Assembly: GCA_004557655.1 (NCBI GenBank)
Contig: SFGJ01000008.1
Location: forward strand, 46,401-110,400
Reading direction: 5' to 3'
DNA from: Clostridiales bacterium
GTDB taxonomy: Bacteria > Bacillota > Clostridia > Oscillospirales > Oscillospiraceae
Length of the DNA: 64,000 nucleotides
The stretch's first letter is position 1; every line of letters starts with the position of its first letter. Below the pieces are notes generated by a model. That model did no database searches. It was given only the letters and a program-made list of their open reading frames with translations, and was not told the DNA's origin. Both the position numbers and the translations under genes were made by a program. This document shows positions 1 to 8,400 of this stretch, one piece after another.

Positions 1-853
1 TCAGAACGATGGCCACGCACCGGCCGCCCAGACGCCGGGAGGCCAGCGCCACAAGGGGTTCGTACATGGTGTCCTGCTTGTTGCCGAAGCCGCCGCCGAT
101 AAAGGGTTTGACGACCCGCACATCGCCCACGGGCATTTCCAGCGCCTCGGCAATATTGCGGCGCAGGGTATGGGGCACCTGATTGCAGGAGTACACCACC
201 ATGCGGCGGCCCTCCATATAGGCAAAGCAGGTGTTGTTTTCAATATGGCAGGCGTGGACCGCCGGCACGCGATAGCGCTCACCGCACAGGTCCTCCCGCC
301 CGGCAATGCGGTCGTCTGTGGAGAAAGCGCCGGTGTACCAGGATACATCGCCCTCGGGGGAGATGGAAAAGTCCATGCGTGCCAGCTCGTTGGTGGGGCG
401 GAATTCGTGCATGACACAGCCGGAGTTGATGGCATCCTCCGGACGGAGCATGGGAGGGTATTCCTCGTAGGTCACCTTCACCTTTTCCGCCGCCAACTGT
501 GCGTGCAGGGGGGTGTCGGCCACCACGGCCGCCACGTCGTCGCCATAGTACAACACACGCCGGGACAGAATCAGCTTATCCTTGGTGTCGGCATGGTTGG
601 GGTCCAGCGACAGGGGATGGCCTGCCGTGACATACTCCGTGCCGGGCACATCGAAGCAGGTGATAATCAGCTCCACACCGGGCATTTTTTCGGCCTCGGA
701 TGTGTCGATGGCGGTGACCAGGCCGTTGGCGATGGTGCTGTGCACCACCTTGGTATATAAGGCGCCGACGGGGATCAGATCCTCCACATATTTGGCGGTG
801 CCGGTTACTTTTTGCTGTGCGTCCAGTCTTTTGACGCTCTTTTCAATGCCCAT
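1..853 (-). CDS. Molybdenum-binding subunit of a xanthine dehydrogenase/aldehyde oxidase family hydroxylase, 3' part missing
   Basis: The first 284 or so codons of a molybdopterin hydroxylase large subunit; the gene runs off the left edge. The start ATG at 853 follows AAAGGAGG with good spacing. The N-terminus has the family pattern KVTGTAKYVEDL, and near the window edge lies VKPFIGGGFGNKQ, the glycine-rich molybdenum-cofactor motif. Enzymes of this family hydroxylate purines or other heterocycles in the cytoplasm together with FAD and 2Fe-2S subunits, which are not in this window. It is the last visible gene of a nucleoside/purine uptake operon, which makes a purine substrate likely. The exact substrate cannot be read from the sequence. 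Confidence 0.85.
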   Translation of the reverse strand, partial: MGIEKSVKRLDAQQKVTGTAKYVEDLIPVGALYTKVVHSTIANGLVTAIDTSEAEKMPGVELIITCFDVPGTEYVTAGHPLSLDPNHADTKDKLILSRRVLYYGDDVAAVVADTPLHAQLAAEKVKVTYEEYPPMLRPEDAINSGCVMHEFRPTNELARMDFSISPEGDVSWYTGAFSTDDRIAGREDLCGERYRVPAVHACHIENNTCFAYMEGRRMVVYSCNQVPHTLRRNIAEALEMPVGDVRVVKPFIGGGFGNKQDTMYEPLVALASRRLGGRCVAIVL

Positions 854-872
854 GCAATCGCCTCCTTTGCGA

Positions 873-1355
873 TCATCGGATATCTTCGGGATCGTAGTAC
901 CAATCCAAGGAGTAGGGAATATCCTCAAATTTGTCCAGATAACTCCCGTCAATGAATTGATGCCAGTCCTCCACATAGTAGTCGCCGTTTTCGTACTGCA
1001 AACGGATTTCATAAGTCATGCCGACAATTCTGGCTGCCTGCAGGTAGACCACCGCGGCCTCACTGCCGTCGTCGCTGAGTGTCACCTCCGGATAGAAGAG
1101 ATACAGCGGCGTAATGTAGGGATAGGTGCGGTCCTTTGCAAAGGCCCGGCAGAAATCCTCCTGAGAGATCTGCGCCCTGGTGTCCTCTGTCAGGAAGGCG
1201 TAGATCGCCTCCGGCGTGTCATAGGCGTGGTTAATCGCATCGGCATAGGCCTGTGCCCGCTCCATGGCGTGTTCGGCCGTCTGATCGCCCTTTGCGCAAC
1301 CGCACAAGAGCAGCAAGCTCATCAGGCAAAGCAAAATAGCAAGGCAACGTTTCAT
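873..1355 (-). CDS. Small lipoprotein of unknown function in the nucleoside uptake operon
   Basis: 160 residues. It opens with a Lys/Arg start and a hydrophobic stretch ending in the lipobox LLCGC (Cys about residue 20), so it should be a lipid-anchored protein on the outer face of the membrane. The rest is acidic, with many Tyr and Asp, and has no motif I recognise; it vaguely resembles small NTF2-like or DUF lipoproteins. The ATG lies one base after the stop of the upstream permease gene and the next gene (molybdenum hydroxylase) begins 20 bases later, so it is co-transcribed with purine uptake and catabolism genes. Confidence 0.7.
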   Translation of the reverse strand: MKRCLAILLCLMSLLLLCGCAKGDQTAEHAMERAQAYADAINHAYDTPEAIYAFLTEDTRAQISQEDFCRAFAKDRTYPYITPLYLFYPEVTLSDDGSEAAVVYLQAARIVGMTYEIRLQYENGDYYVEDWHQFIDGSYLDKFEDIPYSLDWYYDPEDIR

Positions 1356-1356
1356 A

Positions 1357-2301
1357 TTACCGTTCCATTCTTGAATACGGGATTGTGTAAGCGCTGGGGA
1401 ACTCCGCCTTCTTGGAAGCGAAGATCAGCGCGACGACGGTCAGAATATAGGGCAGCATCAGCAACAGTTGGCTGGGAATGCCGGAGCCCAGTGCCTGCAA
1501 ACGCACCTGCAGGGCAGAGGCAAAGCCGAACAGCAATGCGCCCCACATGGCCCTGCCCGGTGTGAAGCGGGCAAAGATGACGACGGATACGGCGATATAG
1601 CCGAAGCCGCCGATGACGGACTCGGTAAACATATTCAGGTAGGCAATGGTCATGAACACACCGCCCGCACCGGCATAGGCGCCGCCGATGATGACCGCGG
1701 CATAGCGAATACCGCTGACGCTGATGCCCTTGGAGTCTGCGGCACGGGGATGTTCGCCCACCGCCTTGATCTTCAGGCCGAAGGTGGTCTTTTCCAGAAT
1801 GAACCAGGTGATCGGCACCAGAGCAAAGGCGATATATACCAGAATGTTGTGGTTAAACAGCACCGTTCCCACATAGGGGATCTTGGCCAGACCGAAGAAA
1901 TCCAACGACTGGAAGGGTACGATTTTGGCAGGCAGCGTGCGGATACCGAAAATCAGCCGGTAGATGTAGGCCGCCAGACCCGTGGCCAGAATGTTCATGC
2001 CGATACCGGCGATCACCTGATTGACACGCAGAGAAACGCTGAGCCAGGCCATCAGTACGCTGTACAGTGCGCCGGTCAGTACACCTACGGCAAAGCCGAA
2101 CCACAGACTGCCGGTGGCTGCCGTAACGGAGAAGCCGCAGACGGCGGCCATCAGCATGGTACCCTCAACGCCCAGATTCAGGATGCCAGCACGCTGGGTA
2201 TAGATCTGGCCCAGAGCGGGCATCAGAATGGGGGTTGCAAGGCGGATGGTACCCGCCAGAAGACTGACGAGAAATCCCAGGGAAAAGACCTCACTCCACA
2301 T
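1357..2301 (-). CDS. ABC transporter permease, nucleoside (BMP-type) uptake system
   Basis: 314 residues, strongly hydrophobic, with about eight to ten membrane segments. It contains the family signature GILNLGVEGTMLM near residues 38-50 and the EHPRAADSKGI loop typical of the BPD_transp_2 permeases related to Bacillus NupQ/YufQ and the ribose/branched-chain permeases. It should pair with the product of the overlapping upstream gene to form the membrane channel of a nucleoside importer. The reading frame overlaps the upstream permease gene by 11 bases, which implies translational coupling. Confidence 0.88.
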   Translation of the reverse strand: MWSEVFSLGFLVSLLAGTIRLATPILMPALGQIYTQRAGILNLGVEGTMLMAAVCGFSVTAATGSLWFGFAVGVLTGALYSVLMAWLSVSLRVNQVIAGIGMNILATGLAAYIYRLIFGIRTLPAKIVPFQSLDFFGLAKIPYVGTVLFNHNILVYIAFALVPITWFILEKTTFGLKIKAVGEHPRAADSKGISVSGIRYAAVIIGGAYAGAGGVFMTIAYLNMFTESVIGGFGYIAVSVVIFARFTPGRAMWGALLFGFASALQVRLQALGSGIPSQLLLMLPYILTVVALIFASKKAEFPSAYTIPYSRMER

Positions 2302-3364
2302 GTTCTTTCTCCTTTCTTGCGAATAACTTGCCGAACCAGGTGTTCAGGCGCGCCATAGCCGTGTCCTTGGCAATAACGAGAATAATAATCAGGCCCTGGA
2401 TAACATCCACCACAGAGTACGGCACATCCGTCATGCGCTGCATGCTGGCGCCACCGCACAACAGCACCGAGAAGAACATGGCTGCGGCAATGATGCCGTA
2501 AACATTCAAAGAACCCAGCAGCGCCACAATGGTGGCGATATTGCCCGCGTCACCGGCGATGCCGTCCAGCAGGCGGTAGTTGATGCCGAAGGTTTCGATA
2601 AAACCGGCCAGTCCGGAGAAAGCACCGGAGATGCACATGGTCACGACCACGGTCTGCTTCACATGAATGCCGGAATAGGTAGCCACCTTTTCACCCTGTC
2701 CCACCAAATTGATGCGGTAGCCCAGCGTGGTGCGCCAGAAGAAGATCATAATCAGCACCACCAGCAGCATCAAAAAGATACCGGCGTGCAGACGATACGT
2801 GCCGATCAGCTTGGCCAGACGCATACCGTCGGGAATCAGATCCGTCTGCGACAGATCGCTGTAGGGGTCCTGCATGGGGCCGTTGATCAGGTACAGCAGC
2901 AGGTAGTTGGCAATATAGTTGAACATCAGGGTCGTAATGACCTCGTTGGCATTGAAACGGGTTTTCAGCCAACCGGCCAGACCCGCCCACAGACCGCCTG
3001 CCACCACCGCGGCAGCAAAGGCGATCACCATGCGCAGGGGAATGGGTACGGGCAGATAGAGCGCCACCACCATGGAGCAGATGGAGCCCATGATAAACTG
3101 ACCCTCCGCGCCGATATTCCAAAGCTGCGCACGGAAAGCAACAGAAACACCCAGCGCCATGATCAAGGTGGGAGTGAGCTTAACAAACAGCTCCGTAATC
3201 TTCTGCGTGCTGCCGAAAGCACCGCGCAGCATGGTGCTGTAAGCCTCGCCGGGCTGATTGTCGGAGAGGACGACCAGAATGGCGCCGATGAGCAGCGCCA
3301 CAATCACCATTAAAACTGTGCCGAAGACTTCGCGTCCGGCATTGCGTACCAGTTTGTTTTTCAT
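2291..3364 (-). CDS. ABC transporter permease, nucleoside (BMP-type) uptake system
   Basis: 357 residues, the larger of the two permeases, resembling Bacillus NupP/YufP. Several membrane helices are visible, together with the family motif RAQLWNIGAEGQFIMGS near residues 78-94 and the cytoplasmic coupling loop around VGQGEKVATYSGI. It starts with an ATG overlapping the ATPase stop by four bases (ATGA) and its end overlaps the second permease by 11 bases, so the three genes are translated as one coupled block. Function in nucleoside import is inferred from family and operon context. Confidence 0.88.
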   Translation of the reverse strand: MKNKLVRNAGREVFGTVLMVIVALLIGAILVVLSDNQPGEAYSTMLRGAFGSTQKITELFVKLTPTLIMALGVSVAFRAQLWNIGAEGQFIMGSICSMVVALYLPVPIPLRMVIAFAAAVVAGGLWAGLAGWLKTRFNANEVITTLMFNYIANYLLLYLINGPMQDPYSDLSQTDLIPDGMRLAKLIGTYRLHAGIFLMLLVVLIMIFFWRTTLGYRINLVGQGEKVATYSGIHVKQTVVVTMCISGAFSGLAGFIETFGINYRLLDGIAGDAGNIATIVALLGSLNVYGIIAAAMFFSVLLCGGASMQRMTDVPYSVVDVIQGLIIILVIAKDTAMARLNTWFGKLFARKEKEHVE

Positions 3365-4887
3365 GCCTCTGCCCCCTCCAATCTCTTGCCCATCATCAGA
3401 CTGCCGATCGTCAGCGGATCGGTGCCGCGGGGCAGAATACCCATCAGTTCACCGCCGTAAATAACGGCGATACGGTCCGAGAGCTGCAGCAGCTCCTCCA
3501 TGTCGGCCGAGATCAGAAGACAGGAGGTGCCGCCGTTCCGCGCTTCCAGAATTTTGGAGCGGACATACTCCGCCGCACCCACATCCAATCCGCGCGTAGG
3601 CTGATTGGCGATCAGAACACGGGGATCGCTGTCAATCTCGCGGGCCAGGATCACTTTCTGCTGGTTGCCGCCGGAGAGATTGCGTGCCTCGTCATCGCCG
3701 CTGATGGCCTTAATCTGATATTCGCTCTGTGCCTTTTGCCACAGCTCGTCTACCACCTTGCCCTGCACCAGATGATGCTTGGCAACAGGAGCCTGGTCCA
3801 ATCGCTTGAGGATCAGATTGTTTTTCAAGCTCCAGTTCATGGCCAGGCCCGTGGCGTGCCGGTCTTCGGGAATATGTGAAATGTGATGGCGAATGTAAAA
3901 CAGGGGATTCTGCGCGGTGATGTCCTCCCCGTCCAGCAGCATACGTCCGCCGCTGCTGGGACGAAGACCTGTGAGCACTTCACACAGCTCCTTCTGACCG
4001 TTGCCGTCCACGCCGGCCAAACCAACGATTTCCCCTTCACGCAGGTCCAGAGAAAAGTTTTTCAGCGCGGTCACGCCCTTGTCATTGACGGCGCTGAGGT
4101 TTTCCATCTTCATACGCACGCCGCCCGGCGCCTTGGTGACCGGCGGAAAGTTGAACAGCACATCGCGGCCCACCATCATACGGGTCAATTCGTCCTTTGT
4201 GACAGAATCGTCGACCAGCTTGCTGCCGACGCACTTACCGCCGCGCAGCACGGTCACTTCATCCACGATAGAAATAATTTCTTCCAGCTTATGTGTGATG
4301 AGGATGATGGACTTGCCGTCGCTGCGCATTTTGCGCAGCGTGTCGAAGAAAATCTCGGTTTCCTGCGGTGTCAGGACCGCTGTGGGCTCGTCCAGAATCA
4401 GGATCTGTGCGCCCAGATAGATGGCGCTGAGAATTTCCACTCGCTGCTGCTCACCGACGGAAAGCTGCCAGATCTTGCTGTAGGGATCAATCCCCATATG
4501 GTATCGGTCAGACAGAGCTTTCAGCTCCTCTGCGGTCTGCTTGGTGTCCAGCAGAATACCGCGTCGGGATTTTTTACCGAGCATGACGTTCTCCACCACT
4601 GTCAGCGGACGCGCCAGCATAAAGTGCTGGTGTACCATGCCGATACCCAGAGAAATTGCTTTTATCGGGGATGAAATTTTTTCTTCATGACCATTGATCT
4701 CAATGGTACCTTCTTCCTGTTGGTACAGACCGTACAGCACATTCATCAAGGTGGTTTTGCCGGCGCCGTTTTCGCCCAGCAAACCGTGGATCGAGCCGCG
4801 GCGCAGGGAGAAATTGACGGCGTCATTGGCCTTTACGCCGCCGAATATTTTGGTGATCTGCTGCATTTTCACAGCCAGTTGTTCCAT
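3361..4887 (-). CDS. ABC transporter ATP-binding protein (two nucleotide-binding domains), nucleoside uptake
   Basis: 508 residues from the ATG at 4887, chosen because AAGGAGG lies eight bases upstream; a longer frame has no SD site. Two ABC domains are in tandem: the first with Walker A GENGAGKTT, signature LSVGEQQRVE and Walker B ILILDEPTAVL, the second with a degenerate Walker A (GVDGNGQKEL) and signature LSGGNQQKVI. This duplicated, asymmetric layout is that of NupO/YufO and RbsA-type ATPases, which drive sugar or nucleoside import. It follows the binding-protein gene after a strong hairpin and overlaps the first permease gene by four bases. Confidence 0.92.
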   Translation of the reverse strand: MEQLAVKMQQITKIFGGVKANDAVNFSLRRGSIHGLLGENGAGKTTLMNVLYGLYQQEEGTIEINGHEEKISSPIKAISLGIGMVHQHFMLARPLTVVENVMLGKKSRRGILLDTKQTAEELKALSDRYHMGIDPYSKIWQLSVGEQQRVEILSAIYLGAQILILDEPTAVLTPQETEIFFDTLRKMRSDGKSIILITHKLEEIISIVDEVTVLRGGKCVGSKLVDDSVTKDELTRMMVGRDVLFNFPPVTKAPGGVRMKMENLSAVNDKGVTALKNFSLDLREGEIVGLAGVDGNGQKELCEVLTGLRPSSGGRMLLDGEDITAQNPLFYIRHHISHIPEDRHATGLAMNWSLKNNLILKRLDQAPVAKHHLVQGKVVDELWQKAQSEYQIKAISGDDEARNLSGGNQQKVILAREIDSDPRVLIANQPTRGLDVGAAEYVRSKILEARNGGTSCLLISADMEELLQLSDRIAVIYGGELMGILPRGTDPLTIGSLMMGKRLEGAEA

Positions 4888-4919
4888 GGTGCAGTCCTCC
4901 TTCAAGGATGTAATAGGAA

Positions 4920-4951
4920 GGGCGCAGTCCGCCTGAAAGCAGACTGCGCCC
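4920..4951 (-). other. Intercistronic stem-loop between binding protein and ATPase genes
   Basis: A 10-bp perfect stem (GGGCGCAGTC / GACTGCGCCC) with a 12-base loop lies 18 bases after the stop of the binding-protein gene and 33 bases before the ATPase start. There is no long U-tract, so it more likely stabilises the upstream mRNA or acts as a leaky attenuator, giving more binding protein than transporter. That role is inferred from the common arrangement in ABC operons. Confidence 0.6.
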
Positions 4952-4968
4952 GGGCGAATCAAACGGTT

Positions 4969-5988
4969 TTATACCTCGGGAAGATCAATGGCATCCTGGC
5001 CCAGCTTGGCATAGACATCCTGAATGACAGCAATGTCATCCTCTGTCAGCCAGCCCTTGACATCGTTCAGCTCCGTCATGGACAGACCGCCGTTGGCCAC
5101 ATTGATCATATAGGTTTCCTTCTCACCATCGCTGACAAAGGTGCCGTCCTGAATGCTGGTGAAAATGCGATCCAGCGCATTGGCCCACTCATACTGCAGA
5201 CCGCTCAGCACGTTGTTGGGAGCCAGAGACTTCTGATCCTCCACATTGCCCAGAACATACATATCCTTCTCCTCGGCAGCCTGAACAACGCCCAGACCGA
5301 TGCCGTCGCCGGAGTGCCAGATCACATCCACGCCGGCATCATACATACCGATAGCGGCCTCATAGGCGCCGGTGGTGTCGTTCCAGTCTCCGGTGTAGAC
5401 TTCCTGGATCTCAATATCGGGATTGATGGATTTGGCGCCGGCCTTGAAGCCCTCGTGGCCGCGAGTGATCTCGGAGCCTTCGCCGCCGCCGATGACGCCG
5501 ACCTTATTGCTCTGAGTAGCCAGAGCCGCGATGACGCCCATCAGGTAGCCGCCGGCCTCCAACTGCACATCGTAGCAGGCGGAGTTCTTCTGAACGCCCA
5601 CGCCGCAGCCCAGCAGGAAGTTTACGTCAGGATACTCCTTCGCCACGGTGTTCACGGGTTCGCTGAACTGGTAGCCGTGGCCGATGACCACATCGTAGCC
5701 GTTATCGGCATACTCGCGCAAAGTCGGATCGATGTCAGCGACTTCATAGACGCCTTCCACGACCTTCAGCTCCACGGTGTCAGCGTGCTTTTCGGCATAC
5801 TCCACAGCGCCGCGGTACATAGCCTGGTTAAAAGAAACGTCGTCCTTCTTGCCGGGCAGCACCAGTGCGATTTTCATCTTTTCGTTGCCGTCCTTGTCGC
5901 CGTCTTCATTGCCGCCGCCGCAGGCAACCAGGGAAAGTGCCATGACCAAAGCGAGGATCAGTGCCAGAATGGATTTCATTTTTTTCAT
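4969..5988 (-). CDS. BMP-family nucleoside-binding lipoprotein
   Basis: 339 residues from the ATG at 5988, which has AAGGAG nine bases upstream; an ATG 21 bases further up would place the SD inside the gene. The signal peptide ends in the lipobox LVAC, so the mature protein is lipid-anchored outside the cell. The body matches the BMP/PnrA family, with KIALVLPGKKDDVSFNQ at the start of the mature domain, GHGYQFSEPV, and a conserved WHSGDGIGLGV region. These proteins bind purine nucleosides for the ABC importer encoded directly downstream. It is the first gene after the operon promoter. Confidence 0.9.
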   Translation of the reverse strand: MKKMKSILALILALVMALSLVACGGGNEDGDKDGNEKMKIALVLPGKKDDVSFNQAMYRGAVEYAEKHADTVELKVVEGVYEVADIDPTLREYADNGYDVVIGHGYQFSEPVNTVAKEYPDVNFLLGCGVGVQKNSACYDVQLEAGGYLMGVIAALATQSNKVGVIGGGEGSEITRGHEGFKAGAKSINPDIEIQEVYTGDWNDTTGAYEAAIGMYDAGVDVIWHSGDGIGLGVVQAAEEKDMYVLGNVEDQKSLAPNNVLSGLQYEWANALDRIFTSIQDGTFVSDGEKETYMINVANGGLSMTELNDVKGWLTEDDIAVIQDVYAKLGQDAIDLPEV

Positions 5989-6048
5989 ACTGCAAGACTC
6001 CTTTTTCATAATTCTTCCACTTAGGTTACGAAAGGCAATTCCTTTATA

Positions 6049-6071
6049 GGTATTACCTAAAAGGTATTACC
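6049..6071. promoter_or_regulatory. Two GntR-type operators (GGTATTACC)
   Basis: GGTATTACC occurs at 6049-6057 and again at 6063-6071, 14 bp apart centre to centre, each an odd-centred palindrome GGTA-N-TACC. They lie just downstream of the -10 box of the operon promoter, covering the expected transcription start. Placement beside a GntR-family gene makes repression by that protein, relieved by a purine-type effector, the simplest reading; binding is inferred. Confidence 0.7.
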
Positions 6072-6078
6072 TATTTGA

Positions 6079-6107
6079 AGCATACAACCGAAAGGGCGCC
6101 TTGTCAA
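6079..6107 (-). promoter_or_regulatory. SigA-type promoter of the nucleoside uptake operon
   Basis: On the minus strand TTGACA (6102-6107) and TATGCT (6079-6084) are separated by exactly 17 bp. It is oriented toward the BMP lipoprotein gene and immediately precedes the two GGTATTACC operators. Confidence 0.75.
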
Positions 6108-6175
6108 TCACAAAAAGGTCATACGAATATATTTTGGAGATATGAACAAAGCAAGTATATTCCCGTTGACAATAA

Positions 6176-6217
6176 AGACAAAAACGAAGCCCCTGTGCGG
6201 CGTATCCGCACAGGGGC
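6176..6217 (-). terminator. Rho-independent terminator of the GntR gene
   Basis: A perfect 12-bp stem (6189-6200 with 6206-6217) and 5-base loop, followed on the minus strand by TTCGTTTTTG. It separates the regulator gene from the operon it is thought to control. Confidence 0.8.
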
Positions 6218-6235
6218 AAGAGACAAATGGCCTAT

Positions 6236-6973
6236 TCAGATTTTGATGCGCAGAATGGTATGATTCAAAATATTTTCGCGGTAAAACTCGCGGGAATAGA
6301 GCACCACTTTACCGCTGAGACTGTACCCTTTTTCATTCAGGTGCAGCACGGCAGTGCCTTCGGGAATCTGCAGCCACCGGGCCAGCGTCTTGTCGGCGTT
6401 GACTGCATGCATTTCGGTCAGGTCCATATAGACGTCCGTGCCGCAGAATTTTTTCAAAAAGTCAAAGACGGGGCACTGCAGATCTTCTTTTCGATAGGAT
6501 TTGTTTACAATCAGCTTTTTGGCCAGATAATCCTCGCAGTAGATGGTAGGGACCCCGTCGGCGCAGACCAGGCGGTCAATGCGAATCACTTCGTCGCCCT
6601 CGTCCAGCTCCATTACCCGGGCAAGGTCGGCATCGGCTGCGCATTCCCGGATATCCAGATAGGGTACAGAAGGGGTAAATCCGGCGTCGCGAATCATTTC
6701 CAGAAATTCTTTTTCCAGATCAATGCGGGTGGTGACAGACAGCACATGGCGATTGACAATGGTGCCGAGTCCGTGTTTGCGGGTCACAAAGCCTTCCCGT
6801 TCCAGAATCGACAGACTGTCCCGCACAGCGGTGCGGCTAACGCCCAGACTCTCCGCAATCTCCACCTCGGAGGGGAGGCGGGTCATATGCCGGTAAGCAC
6901 CGGACTGCATTTCGCGCAAAATACGGTGCATGATCTGTACAGAGAGGGGGGCTGTCTGCTGCGCTTCGTACAT
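6236..6973 (-). CDS. GntR-family (HutC-type, UTRA domain) transcriptional regulator
   Basis: 245 residues from the ATG at 6973, selected because GGAGA lies eight bases upstream. Residues 8-75 form the winged helix: RLPSEVEIAESLGVSRTAVR followed by DSLSILEREGFVTRKHGLGT. The remainder has the UTRA ligand-domain pattern, including the PTIYCEDYLA stretch and a closing YSREFYREN-type strand. Such regulators repress neighbouring uptake genes until a small-molecule effector binds. It has its own terminator and sits directly upstream, on the same strand, of the BMP-nucleoside transporter operon whose promoter carries paired GntR-type palindromes. The effector is unknown; a nucleoside or purine derivative is likely. 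Confidence 0.88.
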   Translation of the reverse strand: MYEAQQTAPLSVQIMHRILREMQSGAYRHMTRLPSEVEIAESLGVSRTAVRDSLSILEREGFVTRKHGLGTIVNRHVLSVTTRIDLEKEFLEMIRDAGFTPSVPYLDIRECAADADLARVMELDEGDEVIRIDRLVCADGVPTIYCEDYLAKKLIVNKSYRKEDLQCPVFDFLKKFCGTDVYMDLTEMHAVNADKTLARWLQIPEGTAVLHLNEKGYSLSGKVVLYSREFYRENILNHTILRIKI

Positions 6974-7121
6974 TTTTGTGTCTCCGATCTGCTGATTTGG
7001 GCCGTTTCTCGGCAAAAGGCTGCTTCGCCGACATAACCCAAATTATTGTATCGCGCAAATCCGAAAAAAGCAATGAAAATTTTAACGGTAATGCCACCTT
7101 TTGGATTACAATTGCAGTCGC

Positions 7122-7412
7122 TCATTTTCGGATATTATTGTTCCGTCTGATCCATTCCATAAGGTCGTGTTCCTTGAGCTTTTCGGTAAGATCCTCTTCT
7201 TCGGACACCTTCCTCGCAAGCATATCAAACAGCTGCTGTGTCTGAGATTCCACCTCGCTGAGATGCTGATTCAGCATTCCATCAGTCCGTAAGTTGTAGT
7301 ATCGAACTCGGTAATGAGCCTTCAAATACCGTCGATGTCGCTGTCCCCATATGCCGACATAAAGCCGCTCTTTTTCTGGAAATTTCAGGCAAGACAGATA
7401 GTCTCCTCGATA
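7122..7412 (-). pseudogene. TnpV-like transposon protein remnant, 5' end lost
   Basis: An open minus-strand frame of about 96 codons without a proper start. Read from 7412 it carries in order GDYLSCLKFPEKERLYVG, IWGQRHRRYLK, NLRTDGMLNQHL and KLKEHDLMEWIRRNNNIR, the pattern of TnpV proteins found in Clostridia transposons (normally about 110-120 residues). No ATG or SD site precedes it, and the 5' end runs into the reverse of an hcp fragment. The frame is otherwise uninterrupted, so the loss is recent or limited to the 5' end. Function of TnpV is unknown. Confidence 0.6.
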
Positions 7413-7687
7413 CCTACAGTTCCATCCGGGTAGCTCTGGCCCTGGCAGAGGCTTTCGGCTGCTCCGTCAATGAACTGCCCCTGACCCTCGTGCTGTCGTG
7501 GTATGAGCAGAAGGCCGTGTGCATTTTGCTTACGCTGCTATCCTTGGGCATCAAAAATATGTATCTCGTCCCCACCCTGCCGGCCTTTCTCTCGGAAACC
7601 GTGGAGAAAGTGCTTGTGGACACCTATGGGCTCCAGCCCATTACCGCGCCGGAGCAGGACATGGACGCCATATTGCACCGGGGATGA
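7409..7687 (+). pseudogene. hcp (hybrid cluster protein / hydroxylamine reductase) C-terminal remnant
   Basis: About 92 codons ending in TGA and matching the C-terminus of hybrid cluster protein: DTYSSIRVALALAEAFG, ELPLTLVLSWYEQKAV, LTLLSLGIKNMYLVPTLPAF and a final ITAPEQDMDAIL. A full Hcp is about 550 residues, so roughly the last sixth survives. There is no start codon or SD site at its beginning, and a TnpV-like relic abuts it on the other strand. The best reading is a gene destroyed by insertion and deletion. Confidence 0.75.
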
Positions 7688-7731
7688 CCCCACTGAAAAA
7701 GAGGCCCGCAGAGTGGGCCTCTCTTTCACTG

Positions 7732-8400
7732 TCAGTTCTCTCCGGGGAATCCGAATCCGGCCACCTCCGTGGTGGGCAGGGAGAAGGCGATGGCCTTGGC
7801 CGGAGTGTCCGGCCCGGCTTTTTGCAATATAGAGCGCATGATCTCCGTCTTCTCCTCCGCCTTGGCCACGATGAGAAATACTTCCTTCTCCTCGGCAATG
7901 GTGATGTTGTAGAACTTCTTCACCTGCTCGGCGCCGGTGCCCTTACCGTGGAGCACCGTGCCGCCCCGGGCGCCCGCCCCACGGGCCGCGTCCATCACCA
8001 GTTCGGTCTGGCCCTCGCTGGCGATGACAACGATCAGCTCGTACGCGAAATTCAGCTCCGGCGTATATTTACCCGTGCCGGTTTCGCCACTTCTCAAAAA
8101 TTCCATGGTTTTCCCTCCTCCTACACTTTTCATGGGCACGGCAATGACTATGCCGTGTCCGGGCACGCCCAGGTGCAGCCGCTCCCGCTGGCCGCGGATG
8201 AATGCTCGGGTCTTCTCCTCCGTGGCCGCCGACAGCGTCACCCGCTTCTCGTTGGACTCAATGCCCAGAAAATCCAGCACGCTCTGTATGGCCGTGCCCC
8301 GGCCGTGGAGCGTCACATTCAGGGGCAGGCCCAGCTCCTTTGTCAGTTCCTCCAGCCGGGGCAGCGCCTCCGGCGTAACAATAGAGATCACATAATTCAT
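7732..8400 (-). CDS. Tandem PII-like signalling protein linked to a DUF1538 membrane protein
   Basis: 222 residues from the ATG at 8400, which overlaps the stop of the DUF1538 gene by four bases. The protein is two PII-like (ferredoxin-fold) halves: each has a glycine turn (TLHGRGTA near residue 35; TVLHGKGTG near residue 145) and a closing strand (PGHGIVIAVP; AKAIAFSLPTTEVAG). PII proteins bind nucleotides and 2-oxoglutarate or similar effectors and control partner proteins, often transporters. Translational coupling to a multi-pass membrane protein suggests it gates that protein. The usual long uridylylated T-loop tyrosine of GlnB is not obvious, so it is a divergent PII. Confidence 0.8.
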   Translation of the reverse strand: MNYVISIVTPEALPRLEELTKELGLPLNVTLHGRGTAIQSVLDFLGIESNEKRVTLSAATEEKTRAFIRGQRERLHLGVPGHGIVIAVPMKSVGGGKTMEFLRSGETGTGKYTPELNFAYELIVVIASEGQTELVMDAARGAGARGGTVLHGKGTGAEQVKKFYNITIAEEKEVFLIVAKAEEKTEIMRSILQKAGPDTPAKAIAFSLPTTEVAGFGFPGEN

